Shown piece by piece: positions 33,427 to 42,604 of a DNA stretch of 64,000 bases. Source of the stretch: Pantoea sp. Brub (GTDB lineage Bacteria; Pseudomonadota; Gammaproteobacteria; Enterobacterales; Enterobacteriaceae); contig VOQV01000001.1 in assembly GCA_016642085.1 (NCBI GenBank), positions 1 through 64,000 on the forward strand. The letters run 5' to 3'. Position 1 is the stretch's first letter; each line of letters begins with the position of its first letter. The notes beneath the pieces are model-generated. The model saw only the letters and a program-made list of their open reading frames with translations, had not been told where the DNA came from and did not search any database. A program made the translations under genes and the position numbers.

Positions 33427-35610
33427 ATGTTAAGAGATCCTTTTTATAATAGAGAAGCTCAAAAATACAAAAGTCCTATTCCAAGTAGAGAGTTTATTTT
33501 AGAAATTTTAAAAAAATGTAGAAAACCAGCAAATAAAAAAGAGTTAATACAAAAAATGTGTTTACAAAATGCTAAACACATTAAAGCATTAAGTCGTAGA
33601 TTACGTGCTATGGAACGAGATGGACAGTTAATATCTGATAATCAATATTATTATATACTAAAACAAGATCATTTATTGTCTGGTAAAATTATTGGTCATC
33701 GTGATGGATATGGTTTTTTACGTATAGAAAATAAAAAAGAAGATTATTATTTATCTGCTGAACAAATGCAATTATGTATGCATGGGGATATTATTAATGC
33801 TAAATTAATTATCAAAGAAAGTAAAAGACGTCCTGAAGTAAAAGTAATTAATATACATAAACCACGTAGTACAAAAATTATTGGTCGTTATTTTAACAAA
33901 TCTAATAAAAGTTTTGTTGTACCATATGATAGTAGATTGAATTTTAATATTATTGTACCTGTAATAAATAATATGAATGCTATTACTGGTTCCATAGTGG
34001 TAGTAGATTTAATAAAACGTCCATTTCGAAATATTCAAGCTATAGGTAAAATAATAGAAGTTTTGGGAACAAATGTAGGCACTAAACTTGCCATTGATAT
34101 AGCTTTAAGAACTTATGAAATTCCTTATAATTGGCCACAAGAAGTATTAATTCAAATTAACAACTTAAATTCTAACATTACAGAAAAAGATAAAATAGGA
34201 CGTGTCGATTTACGACAATTGCCATTGATTACAATTGATGATGAAGATGCTCGTGATTTTGATGATGCAGTTTATTGTAAAAAACAGCATAATGGCAACT
34301 GGCTATTATGGGTAGCTGTTGCTGACGTAAGCTATTATGTACGTCCAGGTACTGCATTGGATCATGAAGCTTATTTACGTGGTACATCTATTTATTTTCC
34401 TTCAATAGTTATACCAATGTTACCAGAAAAATTATCTAATGAGTTATGTTCACTAAATCCAAAAGTTGATTGTTTATGTATGGTATGTGAAATGAATATT
34501 TCATCTAATGGAAAATTAATTAGTTTCAGACATTATGAAGCTATAATGAATTCGCACGCTAGATTAACATATTCTGAAGCATTAAAGATGTTAAATAATA
34601 ATTATGTTAAAAACAAACAAAGCAGATTAATCATACAAAATATTAAACAACTTTATCAATTGTATCAAATATTAGAACGAGCACGCCACAAAAGAGGAGG
34701 TATTTCATTTGAAACAACAGAAGCAAAATTTATTTTTAATGATGAATATCGCATAAAACGTATAGAGCATAATTATCGTAACGAAATACATAAAATGATA
34801 GAAGAATGTATGATCCTAGCTAATATTGCTTCTGCTATATTTATTGAAAAAAGTGCAGAACCTGCACTTTTTAGAGATCATGATCGTCCTAGTGAAAAAA
34901 ACATTAAAAGTTTTAATAGAATATTAAATCAGTTAGGATTAGTGTTATCAGGTGGGAACAAACCAAATCCAATTGATTATGCATCATTACTGATAAAAAT
35001 AGCTGAACGGCCAGATGCTGAAATGATACAATCTATGTTGCTACGCTCAATGAAACAAGCAATTTATGATCCTTATAACAGAGGACATTTTGGTTTAGCA
35101 TTAAAGTCGTATGCACATTTTACTTCACCAATTCGTCGTTATCCAGACTTATTGTTACATCGTTCTATTAAATATTTATTATCTCAAGAAAAAATATCAT
35201 TAAGAAAAATATTTACTTTAGAAAATGGTGGTTATCACTATCAAATGAGTGAAATGATTAAGTTAGGTCAGCATTGTTCTTTTACAGAACGCAGAGCAGA
35301 TGAAGCCACTCGTAATGTTTTTGATTGGTTAAAATGTGATTTTATGAAAAATAAAATTGGAAGTACATTTGAAGGTGTCATTTCTAATGTTACTAATTTT
35401 GGGTTTTTTGTGCGTCTTAATAAATTATTAATTGATGGATTAATACATATATCTACTCTTAACAATGATCATTATCAATTTGATCCAATTGGTCAATGTT
35501 TAATTGGTAAATCAGGAATGCATATATATCGTTTAGGAGATTCAGTAAAAGTTTATATTGAATCTGTAAATATTCATGAACGTAAAATTGATTGTATACT
35601 GATAAATTAA
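33427..35610 (+). CDS. rnr: Exoribonuclease R
   Basis: RNase R is a processive 3'-5' exoribonuclease for structured RNA, rRNA quality control and trans-translation. The 727-residue product has an N-terminal helix-turn-helix region, cold-shock-type domains (IGHRDGYGFLRIENK), the RNB catalytic domain with IDDEDARDFDDAVYC, and HFTSPIRRYPDLLLHR. The S1 domain near the end has FEGVISNVTNFGFFVRL. It stops at about the end of S1 (NIHERKIDCILIN). E. coli RNase R has 813 residues and a basic Lys-rich tail of about 85 residues, which is missing here. Confidence 0.97.
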   Translation: MLRDPFYNREAQKYKSPIPSREFILEILKKCRKPANKKELIQKMCLQNAKHIKALSRRLRAMERDGQLISDNQYYYILKQDHLLSGKIIGHRDGYGFLRIENKKEDYYLSAEQMQLCMHGDIINAKLIIKESKRRPEVKVINIHKPRSTKIIGRYFNKSNKSFVVPYDSRLNFNIIVPVINNMNAITGSIVVVDLIKRPFRNIQAIGKIIEVLGTNVGTKLAIDIALRTYEIPYNWPQEVLIQINNLNSNITEKDKIGRVDLRQLPLITIDDEDARDFDDAVYCKKQHNGNWLLWVAVADVSYYVRPGTALDHEAYLRGTSIYFPSIVIPMLPEKLSNELCSLNPKVDCLCMVCEMNISSNGKLISFRHYEAIMNSHARLTYSEALKMLNNNYVKNKQSRLIIQNIKQLYQLYQILERARHKRGGISFETTEAKFIFNDEYRIKRIEHNYRNEIHKMIEECMILANIASAIFIEKSAEPALFRDHDRPSEKNIKSFNRILNQLGLVLSGGNKPNPIDYASLLIKIAERPDAEMIQSMLLRSMKQAIYDPYNRGHFGLALKSYAHFTSPIRRYPDLLLHRSIKYLLSQEKISLRKIFTLENGGYHYQMSEMIKLGQHCSFTERRADEATRNVFDWLKCDFMKNKIGSTFEGVISNVTNFGFFVRLNKLLIDGLIHISTLNNDHYQFDPIGQCLIGKSGMHIYRLGDSVKVYIESVNIHERKIDCILIN

Positions 35611-35797
35611 TTACATTTAAATTATTTGATGATAACTATATTATTAAATTTAATAAATAAAATTATTTGTAAAAAAAGATGATGCAAAATTATCAATTAA
35701 TGATATCTTATATTTTTTATCAAAATTAAATCATTTAGTGATTTAATTTCATTTAAATTAACCATTTATTTTGAATTGTTTATAAATAAGTATAATA

Positions 35798-36535
35798 ATG
35801 GTAAAAGTAATTTTTGGCATTCATGCTGTAGAAGCTGTAATTAATAGTAATTATCAATCTTTTAATTCAGCTTTTATAATAAAAAATCAAAACAATAGAT
35901 TATATTTAATCTATCAGAGATTAAAAAAATTAGGCATTAACGTTAAATTAGTTGATAGTTATATACTTGATAAAAAATCTGATGGTGGTATACATCAGGG
36001 AATTGTAGCAATTATTACAAATAATTATAAGTATGATGAAAAATTTTTATCTTTATTATTAAAAAACAGAAACAAACCATTTTTATTAATTTTAGATAAT
36101 ATTACTGATCCTCATAATCTTGGAGCTTGTATGCGTAGTGCAGATGCAGCTGGTGTACATGCTATTATAGTACCAAAAAATCGTTCATCTTCATTAACAG
36201 CAACAGTGCAAAAAGTAGCTAGTGGAGCTGCAGAGAATATACCTTTGATTCGTGTAACTAATCTAGTAAGAACATTAAAACTATTACAAGAACATAATAT
36301 TTTAGTAATTGGTACTACAATTGAAGAAGAACATAATATTTATAGAAAAAAAATAACATTGCCTATAGCTTTAATCATGGGTTCAGAAAATAAAGGAATG
36401 CGCCGTTTGACTCGTAAAAATTGTAATGAATTTATTAGCATACCAATGTTAGGCAGCGTATCATCTTTAAATGTATCAGTAGCTACTGGTATATGTTTAT
36501 TTGAAATATTACGTCAACAAAATCTAGATGTTTAA
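35798..36535 (+). CDS. rlmB: 23S rRNA (guanosine2251-2'-O)-methyltransferase
   Basis: RlmB methylates G2251 in the peptidyl-transferase P loop. It is a SPOUT-family enzyme of 245 residues (243 in E. coli). The start VIFGIHAVEAVI and LILDNITDPHNLGACMRSADAAGVHAII (motif 1) are clear, and MGSENKGMRRLTRKNC and GSVSSLNVSVATGICLFE form the knot motifs 2 and 3. It follows rnr by 187 bp, the E. coli order. Confidence 0.97.
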   Translation: MVKVIFGIHAVEAVINSNYQSFNSAFIIKNQNNRLYLIYQRLKKLGINVKLVDSYILDKKSDGGIHQGIVAIITNNYKYDEKFLSLLLKNRNKPFLLILDNITDPHNLGACMRSADAAGVHAIIVPKNRSSSLTATVQKVASGAAENIPLIRVTNLVRTLKLLQEHNILVIGTTIEEEHNIYRKKITLPIALIMGSENKGMRRLTRKNCNEFISIPMLGSVSSLNVSVATGICLFEILRQQNLDV

Positions 36536-36810
36536 TATATCCAGAAAAATTTTTAGACATTTATAAAAATATAATTGTACATGTTATGAAATTATAAATC
36601 ATACACTTAAAAAAAATATTTGTTTATTTTTTAATAATTGTTGTATTAGTTTATATACAATATATATAATAAAAAATCGGTATTGTTTATCTATATAATA
36701 CATATATGGATTGCATTAACTTAATATTCAAACAATTAATATAATTTATATTATATATATGACATTTTAATTAGATAATTAAAAATAATAATTTATAAGG
36801 ATCATGTTTA

Positions 36811-37155
36811 ATGCGTCATTATGAAATAATAATTATGGTTCATCCTGACCAAAGTGAAAAGGTTACTAGTATGATTAGTAATTATAGTAATTTGATAACT
36901 AATGCTCAAGGCAAGATACATCGTTTAGAAGATTGGAAACGTCGCCAGCTGTCTTATCCTATTAATAAACTTCACAAAGCTCATTATATATTGCTTAACA
37001 TTGAAGTAACAAAAACTATTTTAAATGAGCTAGAAAATAATTTACGTCTTAATGATTCTATAATACGCAGTATGATTATACGAGTTAAAAAAGCTATAAC
37101 CGAGTTATCACCTATGATTAAAATAAAAGACAAAAGTGAAGAACTTAGCAAGTAA
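36811..37155 (+). CDS. rpsF: 30S ribosomal protein S6
   Basis: S6 binds the central domain of 16S rRNA together with S18. The 114-residue product starts [16 protein letters not shown] and has [21 protein letters not shown]. coli S6 is longer because of an acidic Glu-rich tail; that tail is reduced here to [17 protein letters not shown] upstream is the ribosome binding site. priB, between rpsF and rpsR in E. coli, is missing. Confidence 0.97.
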   Translation: MRHYEIIIMVHPDQSEKVTSMISNYSNLITNAQGKIHRLEDWKRRQLSYPINKLHKAHYILLNIEVTKTILNELENNLRLNDSIIRSMIIRVKKAITELSPMIKIKDKSEELSK

Positions 37156-37479
37156 TCTAACTATTTTTAATTAAATATTACTATACTGCATATAGTATAT
37201 TTGTTATCTTTGATACTTAAATGTTTGTTTACTATTTTATATAATATGTAAAATAGTTTTATTAGATTATAAAACAAATCTTTATAAGATATTTAAATAT
37301 AAATTTTTAATTAAGAATTTAGTATTTAATATAAGACTAAAAATTTTTATAACAAATTTTACATATTACAATGATAAATAAAGATCAATTAAGTTATTGT
37401 AAACAACTTTTAAATCAAAAAAATATAACTGAATCATAAATATTAAAATTGATTTTTAGAAATTATGGAGAATTATTAA
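37156..37479. other. AT-rich spacer where priB is missing
   Basis: About 324 bp between rpsF and rpsR. A 23-codon frame from about 37371 (MINKDQLSYCK...) is the only short ORF near the expected priB end, and its likeness to PriB is too weak to call. GGAG at 37466-37469 is the rpsR ribosome binding site. Confidence 0.5.
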
Positions 37480-37707
37480 ATGACACGTTATTTTCGTCGT
37501 CGTAAATTTTGTCGTTTTACTGTGGAAGGTATTCGAGAAATAGATTATAAAGATATTGCAATGCTTAAAAGTTATATTGCGGAGAATGGGAAAATAGTAC
37601 CAAGTCGCATAACTGGTACTAGTGCTAAATATCAACGTCAATTAGCTCGTTCTATCAAAAGAGCACGTTATTTATCATTAATACCATACACTGATCATCA
37701 TCAATAA
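37480..37707 (+). CDS. rpsR: 30S ribosomal protein S18
   Basis: S18 is the S6 partner on the platform of the small subunit. The 75-residue product has the same length as in E. coli. It begins [17 protein letters not shown] and has [41 protein letters not shown] as conserved blocks. It lies 41 bp before rplI. Confidence 0.98.
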   Translation: MTRYFRRRKFCRFTVEGIREIDYKDIAMLKSYIAENGKIVPSRITGTSAKYQRQLARSIKRARYLSLIPYTDHHQ

Positions 37708-37748
37708 AGAGTAATTATATAAACTATAAAAATTTAAGGAATTAATTG

Positions 37749-38201
37749 ATGAAAGTTATTATGCTAAATAATATAACAGGTATAATAGGTGATATTGGTG
37801 ATATAATTAACGTAAGAGCAGGTTACGCAAGAAATTATTTAATACCAACAGGAAAAGCCATTATTGCTACAAAACAAAATACTGATAAAATTAAATTGAT
37901 TAAAGCAGAATTAGAAGCAAAACTAAATGCAATCCTATCAGAAGCAAAAATAAAACGAGAAAAGATTCATTCTTTAACAAAAATTACTATTTCTTCTAAA
38001 GCAGGTAATAAAGGCAAGCTTTTTGGTTCTGTTGGTGCCAAGAATATTGCAAATGTTATAACTTCAAAAGGAATTCAAATAAATAAAAATGAAATACGTT
38101 TACCTAACGGTGTTTTACGGCATGTAGGTGAACATGAAATTGGTATTCAATTGCATAGTAAAGTTTTTGCAAAATTAATTGTAAATGTTGTAGATAGTTA
38201 A
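37749..38201 (+). CDS. rplI: 50S ribosomal protein L9
   Basis: L9 binds 23S rRNA near the base of the L1 stalk and limits frameshifting. The 150-residue product (149 in E. coli) has the N-terminal RNA-binding domain with VRAGYARNYLIPTGKAI, a long central helix, and a C-terminal domain with KLFGSVGAKNI and LPNGVLRHVGEHEIGIQLHSKV. I use the ATG at 37749; the TTG just before it is not needed. AAGGA is at 37737-37741. Confidence 0.97.
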   Translation: MKVIMLNNITGIIGDIGDIINVRAGYARNYLIPTGKAIIATKQNTDKIKLIKAELEAKLNAILSEAKIKREKIHSLTKITISSKAGNKGKLFGSVGAKNIANVITSKGIQINKNEIRLPNGVLRHVGEHEIGIQLHSKVFAKLIVNVVDS

Positions 38202-38310
38202 TATTTTTTATATAAAAGTATACAATATTATTAATTATATCTATCGCAAATAATAAAATATTATTAAATAATCTAATAATTACTTTAAATACAGCTTTAT
38301 ATAATAAATA

Positions 38311-38990
38311 CTGATAAGAAAAGTTTATTCATTGATGCGTGAAGCAGGTACAGCAATAATGAACATTAACTTGCAAAGTTATTTTTAATAATTAACAATT
38401 CACTAGTAACTAATGTAGCAGTTATTAAAAATAATATAATTGTTAAAAAATTAACTTTAATAACAGCAAATACACCAATAATATCAGAAGAAAATATTGA
38501 AACAACGAGGAATATATTAACATTGATATGATATACCTATTGGTTAATAGATCCGGGGATAGTATACAAGAATTTATAAACTATAGTAGTTCATTTACGA
38601 TTAATGTAGCATTAATTAAAAAATGTATACCACGTCTTAAATGTGTTTGTTATATAATCGAAGAAACAAAAGCTTAGAAAGAGCATAATAATGTTGTACG
38701 TAAACACATTAATGTATGTAATTTAAATCTACCAGTAGTAGTTATTAGTCAAATCTATAATAATGGTAAAAATCAAATTACAACATATTTAAATTAATTA
38801 GATTTATCTAAATTTATTCAAATAAGTTTTTCAATAAAATTTTGTTTAATAGCAGAAGGAAAAGCTTAATTAAAATCCTAGATTTACTCCTATAAATATT
38901 TTTAGGATACATTACAGGCATGCCAAGATGCTGGTGGAAGTATTATATGTGCATGATTGGTAAGGTAATCCTATTGATTAATTTTAAAAA
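38311..38990 (+). pseudogene. cysQ: Decayed cysQ, 3'(2'),5'-bisphosphate nucleotidase
   Basis: CysQ hydrolyses 3'-phosphoadenosine 5'-phosphate from sulfate assimilation. Several frames together still follow E. coli CysQ in order: REAGTAIM (38338 on), NSLVTNVAVIKNN, ANTPIISEEN, YWLIDP, then after a one-base shift near 38555 GDSIQEFI and SSFTINVALI, then HINVCNLNLPVVVIS, SIKFCLIAEGKA and DTLQACQDAGGSII. In-frame stops fall at positions that are Trp in E. coli (38675 TAG and others) and at Gln positions, all consistent with G-to-A or C-to-T change. The start seems to have become ATA. Position between rplI and ppa fits the E. coli map. Confidence 0.85.
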
Positions 38991-39111
38991 ATCAAAATTC
39001 ATTAATTATTGTATATTTAATTAACATGCTAAGCATAGTAGAAAATAAATCAATAATTTATCTATTTTAAAAAAAGAGAGATAGGCAGGTATTTAAAATA
39101 TTAACCAAAAA

Positions 39112-39143
39112 AAAGAGCAACCAAGATATATTTGTCGCTCTTT
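39112..39143 (-). terminator. Intrinsic terminator downstream of ppa
   Basis: AAAGAGC (39112-39118) pairs with GCTCTTT (39137-39143). Read on the minus strand, the stem is followed at once by a run of Ts through 39107, giving a stem plus U tract. It lies about 200 bp past the ppa stop and faces the cysQ relic on the other strand. It is the best-looking intrinsic terminator in the window. Confidence 0.6.
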
Positions 39144-39342
39144 AGTTTTATAATGATAAATTTGTTGTAAAAAATTATTAATCAATAAAAAAAAGTAACA
39201 AACTTATAAAAATATTATATCGTAACACATTTTATTAATACAATGTTTAGTATATTAAGAATTATTATCACATTAACTTTATAGTTAACCAATTGTAATT
39301 ATTATTAAATAATAATAAATTTAAAATATTTCATTAAAAAAA

Positions 39343-39870
39343 TTACGCATTTGCTCTATTCCAAGAAGCAATAATTTCAATTTGTGCTTCTTGGAGATTA
39401 CCCCAACCATTGATTTTTACCCATTTTCCTATTTCTAAGTCTTTATAGTGCTGAAAAAAATGTTCTATTTGAGTACGTAATAATTCTGAAATATCTTCTA
39501 TATTTTGTATATGATTGTAATCATTAGATATAGTATTATGTGGAACTGCAATAACTTTAGTATCTTCACCAGAATCATCTTCCATTTTTAAAACTCCTAT
39601 AGGTCTAGATCTAATCACAGACTTTGGCTCTAATGGATAAGGTGTATGTACCAATACATCAACTGGATCACCATCTAAAGATAAAGTTTTATTTATGTAT
39701 CCATAATTACATGGATAAAACATTGGTGTATTTATAAATCTATCTACAAATAAAATATCTGATTTTTTATCAATTTCATATTTAATAGGAGAAAAATTTG
39801 CAGGTATTTCAATTACAACATAAATATCTTCTGGTAAACTTTTACCTGCCGGGACTTCACTTAAACTCAT
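39343..39870 (-). CDS. ppa: Inorganic pyrophosphatase
   Basis: Ppa hydrolyses pyrophosphate and drives biosynthetic reactions forward. The 175-residue product (176 in E. coli) has [21 protein letters not shown] near residue 21, [13 protein letters not shown], and [12 protein letters not shown] with the aspartates that bind the metals. [19 protein letters not shown] is near the C-terminus. It is at the edge of one conserved block; dolP next to it comes from a different part of the E. coli map. Confidence 0.98.
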   Translation of the reverse strand: MSLSEVPAGKSLPEDIYVVIEIPANFSPIKYEIDKKSDILFVDRFINTPMFYPCNYGYINKTLSLDGDPVDVLVHTPYPLEPKSVIRSRPIGVLKMEDDSGEDTKVIAVPHNTISNDYNHIQNIEDISELLRTQIEHFFQHYKDLEIGKWVKINGWGNLQEAQIEIIASWNRANA

Positions 39871-39963
39871 AATATATCTTCCTAAGATAAGTATTTAATG
39901 TTATGCTATGATACTAACATTAAATAATATATTTATAATGATTTTAAATTAATTAAAACTTTT

Positions 39964-40566
39964 TTAAGATTTTTTTATGTGAAATATTGTATATACTTTT
40001 TTAACTCCATGTATTTGCTTTGCTATGTTCACTATTAAATCTGCTTCTCGTTTAGTTACTTCTCCTAAAAAAAATATTTCTCTATCTTCTGTGATCATTT
40101 TTAAATGAGACATTCTAATTTTAGGTTTATGTAATAAAAAACGTGTTCTTATTTTAGTAGAAATCCATAAATCTTTAGTTTTATCTATCAAAGTTATGCT
40201 GTTTTTAATGTGAATGTAATTATATATTTTAGATATACCATTAATACCTTTTATCAGGTTTTCAACAAGTTGTATAATTTTTATTGTAGGTGATTGACCA
40301 GTCAATAAAACCTCACCTCCATAAACCTCAACATTAATATGAACATTTGAATTAGATTTAATTTGTTTATTTCTTGATAATGTTATACTTATACAATCTC
40401 GTAATATATTATCATCTTCTTTATTAATAGATTGGTGTGAATCTTCTGCTAATATTTTAGTAGAATATAATAAAACCCCTAGCATACCTCCATTTATAAT
40501 AAAAGCAATACAACTTTGAAATATTATAATCATTGATAAAAAAGATGCTATTTTAAATATTTTCAT
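39964..40566 (-). CDS. dolP: Outer-membrane lipoprotein DolP (YraP), two BON domains
   Basis: DolP is a lipoprotein of the inner face of the outer membrane that supports envelope integrity and Bam function in E. coli. The 200-residue product (191 in E. coli) has a signal sequence with a lipobox-like FQSC ending at Cys19, which LspA (9907) could process. Two BON domains follow: about 60-120 (INVEVYGGEVLLTGQSP) and 135-198 (LKMITEDREIFFLGEVTKREADLIVNIA). The match to E. coli runs along the whole length. It is divergent from rnpB. Sequence between the signal and first BON domain is not conserved. Confidence 0.88.
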   Translation of the reverse strand: MKIFKIASFLSMIIIFQSCIAFIINGGMLGVLLYSTKILAEDSHQSINKEDDNILRDCISITLSRNKQIKSNSNVHINVEVYGGEVLLTGQSPTIKIIQLVENLIKGINGISKIYNYIHIKNSITLIDKTKDLWISTKIRTRFLLHKPKIRMSHLKMITEDREIFFLGEVTKREADLIVNIAKQIHGVKKVYTIFHIKKS

Positions 40567-40885
40567 AAATATTCCTTATTAACAGCTGATATTAAATATT
40601 TAAAAAAAATACATATTAATAAATAATGCTTTATTACTAGTATTTAATAAATCAATATTTTGTATATGTATGTATATATGAACTTCATATAATTATGCAT
40701 ATAAATATGTATTATAGTTTTAATATTTATGATATTGCTAAAATTATTAAAATATATCTTATATATGGAAGGTATATAAAATTCTTAACATATTAAAACT
40801 TTTTTTAAACAGTTATTATATTTATTAAATATTTTATTATATAAGTAATAATTATCTAATTATTAAATAATTTATAAGAAAGACA
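40567..40885. other. AT-rich spacer between dolP and rnpB
   Basis: About 320 bp between divergent dolP and rnpB, with no ORF. It should hold the dolP promoter. Apart from the rnpB promoter at its right edge I see nothing specific. Confidence 0.5.
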
Positions 40886-40914
40886 ATGACAAAATAAATC
40901 AAATGTTGTATTAT
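40886..40914 (+). promoter_or_regulatory. Sigma-70 type promoter for rnpB
   Basis: ATGACA (40886-40891) is followed after exactly 17 bp by TATTAT (40909-40914). The predicted start lies 8-9 bp further on, at the first base of the RNase P RNA (40923). The spacing and exact fit to a known RNA 5' end make this stronger than most promoter matches here. Confidence 0.65.
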
Positions 40915-40922
40915 GTTTCAAT

Positions 40923-41314
40923 GAAGCTAACTAGACAATCGCTGTTTCTATTTAATGTTTATATATAAATATTAATCGAAGAAAGAGAGGAAAGTCCGGG
41001 CTCCTAGGGTTAAAGTGCCAGGTAATGCCTGGGAGGTAAACACCTACGACTAGTGCAACAGAAAATAAACCGCTTATCTCTAAAAAAAATATTATTTTAA
41101 TAGATTTATAGTAAGGGTGAAAAGGTGTGGTAAAAGCACACCGCACAATTGGTAACAATTTGTGGCGATGTAAACTCCACTTGGAGCAAGGCTAAATAGG
41201 GGTTATTTAGTACGACCCGTACTCAACCCGGGTAAGCCGCTTGAATTAATAAGTAATTATTAATCTAGATGAATGATTGTCCACGACAGAACCCGGCTTA
41301 ACGGTTAGCTTCTT
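40923..41314 (+). ncRNA. rnpB: RNase P RNA (M1 RNA), bacterial type A
   Basis: This RNA is the catalytic part of RNase P, which cuts the 5' leader from pre-tRNAs. The ends GAAGCTAAC and GTTAGCTTC pair perfectly as helix P1. Core blocks match E. coli closely: GAGGAAAGTCCGGGCTCC, GTGCCAGGTAATGCCTGG, AGTGCAACAGAAA, GGGTGAAA, GGTAAACTCCAC-like GATGTAAACTCCACTTGG, AGGCTAAATAGGGGTT, GTACTCAACCCGGGTAAG and GAACCCGGCTTA. Length is about 392 nt (377 in E. coli). The distal arms P3 and P12 have been replaced by A/U-rich stems while the core kept its G+C. Confidence 0.96.
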
Positions 41315-41748
41315 TTATATTAATAAAATAAAGCAAAGTTATACATACAATATCTTTAAACTAAGCAGATTATTTTAAATTAATATTTTCTCAGTATAAT
41401 TAACTTACTTTAATTTAGTTAATGTAAATTATTTCAAATCATTCAAATTGTAACCAATTACATTAATCAATTTAATATTCCTTATTATCAATAATATAAT
41501 AATATTGTTATATTACAATATTATTATATCATATCTTAAGACCATTTTACTGAATTATATATTAATGTATTCTTCAATTTATTTAAAATATTTTAAATAA
41601 ATTATTAAATTCATATATACTATTATATATATAGCATAAATATTTATATTTCATGTTTATTTTAAATATACATCATAAATGCATGATTTATATACTTTAT
41701 TTTTTGACAAAACAAATTTTCAAGTTATAAAAATATTAATTTAGTATT
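41315..41748. other. AT-rich spacer between rnpB and yqjE
   Basis: About 434 bp. There is no credible ORF and no sign of yqjD, which precedes yqjE in E. coli. A palindromic AT stretch (ATAATATTATTGTAT-like repeats around 41490-41530) is low complexity and I give it no function. Confidence 0.5.
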
Positions 41749-42150
41749 ATGGTGTTACTTATGTTTAATTTTATGAATCATCAAAAATTTGGTAGAACCA
41801 TGTTAAATGTTAGTAAAAATATTGTTAATGAAATTTTTAATATCATAAAAACACGCATAAATTTATTTATTTTAGAGTTAAAAGAAGAAAAAATAAATTT
41901 CATTCAATTATTATTAATATCCGGATTAACTGTTTTTTTTACTGCATTTGGAATTATTAGTCTAATCATAACCATTATATGGTCTATTAATCCTCAATAT
42001 CGTTTTATTGCTATTATTATTAATACTGTCATACTATTTTTATTAGCGATATTGTTTGGTATCTGGAGCGTAACAAAATCGCGTCAATTAACGTTATTAT
42101 GCCACACTTATAAAGAATTAGAAATAGATAGCGAATTATTTAGGAAGTAA
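41749..42150 (+). CDS. yqjE: YqjE-family inner-membrane protein
   Basis: The function of this family is not established. The 133-residue product (134 in E. coli) aligns with E. coli YqjE: ELKEEKINFIQLLLISGLTVFFTAFGIISLI, INPQYRFIAI, GIWSVTKSRQLTLLCHTYKEL. An amphipathic N-terminal part is followed by two membrane segments near residues 52-75 and 83-105. The start is uncertain: ATGs at 41749, 41761 and 41773 are all possible and no clear ribosome binding site decides. yqjK follows after 5 bp. Confidence 0.85.
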   Translation: MVLLMFNFMNHQKFGRTMLNVSKNIVNEIFNIIKTRINLFILELKEEKINFIQLLLISGLTVFFTAFGIISLIITIIWSINPQYRFIAIIINTVILFLLAILFGIWSVTKSRQLTLLCHTYKELEIDSELFRK

Positions 42151-42155
42151 TAATT

Positions 42156-42449
42156 ATGAAAAATAAAAATTGTAATGTTGATATACTACTTAAACAAATA
42201 TACAAACAACGCTTAATTTTTAAAAAAATTACAAATGATTTAATTAAACATATCAATTTATATTATAAAATTTGGTCAATATTCATAATTATTAAAACAT
42301 ATTTTATAAAAATTTATAATCTATGGACAATTTGGTCAATACGTGCAAATAATTTACATTTTTGTAAAAGATATACATTATATATATTAAAATTATGGAA
42401 AACATGTAATTTAATTAAATCTATTATACCTTCATATTATACATGTTAA
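42156..42449 (+). CDS. yqjK: YqjK-family protein
   Basis: The function is unknown. The 97-residue product (99 in E. coli) is weakly but consistently similar to YqjK: LLKQIYKQRLIFKK at residues 10-23 against LLSQIQQQRLDL, IYNLWTIWSIRANNLHF near the middle against VMAIWTIRHPNML, and LKLWKTCNLIKSII near the end against WSAWRLVKTTL. The composition is basic and rich in Lys, Ile and Tyr. Position right after yqjE, as in E. coli, is the main support. It is among the most diverged genes in the window. Confidence 0.72.
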   Translation: MKNKNCNVDILLKQIYKQRLIFKKITNDLIKHINLYYKIWSIFIIIKTYFIKIYNLWTIWSIRANNLHFCKRYTLYILKLWKTCNLIKSIIPSYYTC

Positions 42450-42558
42450 TGTAATATGTATTAAGTTTTAAATAATTAATTTATTTAAAATAAATACTAT
42501 ACAAATATAGTTTTTCTAAATAGTTTATTATAATATTATTAGCAATAAATGGATTTAT

Positions 42559-42587
42559 TTGATATAATTAAATTTATACATTATAAT
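42559..42587 (+). promoter_or_regulatory. Sigma-70 type promoter for tRNA-Ile(CAU)
   Basis: TTGATA (42559-42564) and a perfect TATAAT (42582-42587) are separated by exactly 17 bp, and the tRNA begins 18 bp after the -10 box. This is a near-consensus promoter at the distance expected for a tRNA gene. Confidence 0.7.
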
Positions 42588-42604
42588 TATTTAAATTATT
42601 AATT

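Noticed and set aside
37371..37442. Short 23-codon ORF in the rpsF-rpsR gap as a priB remnant
   Set aside because: Only a few residues near its end resemble the PriB C-terminus, within chance for AT-rich sequence.
40952..41158. 68-codon minus-strand ORF over rnpB
   Set aside because: It overlaps the core of RNase P RNA on the other strand and has no protein similarity.
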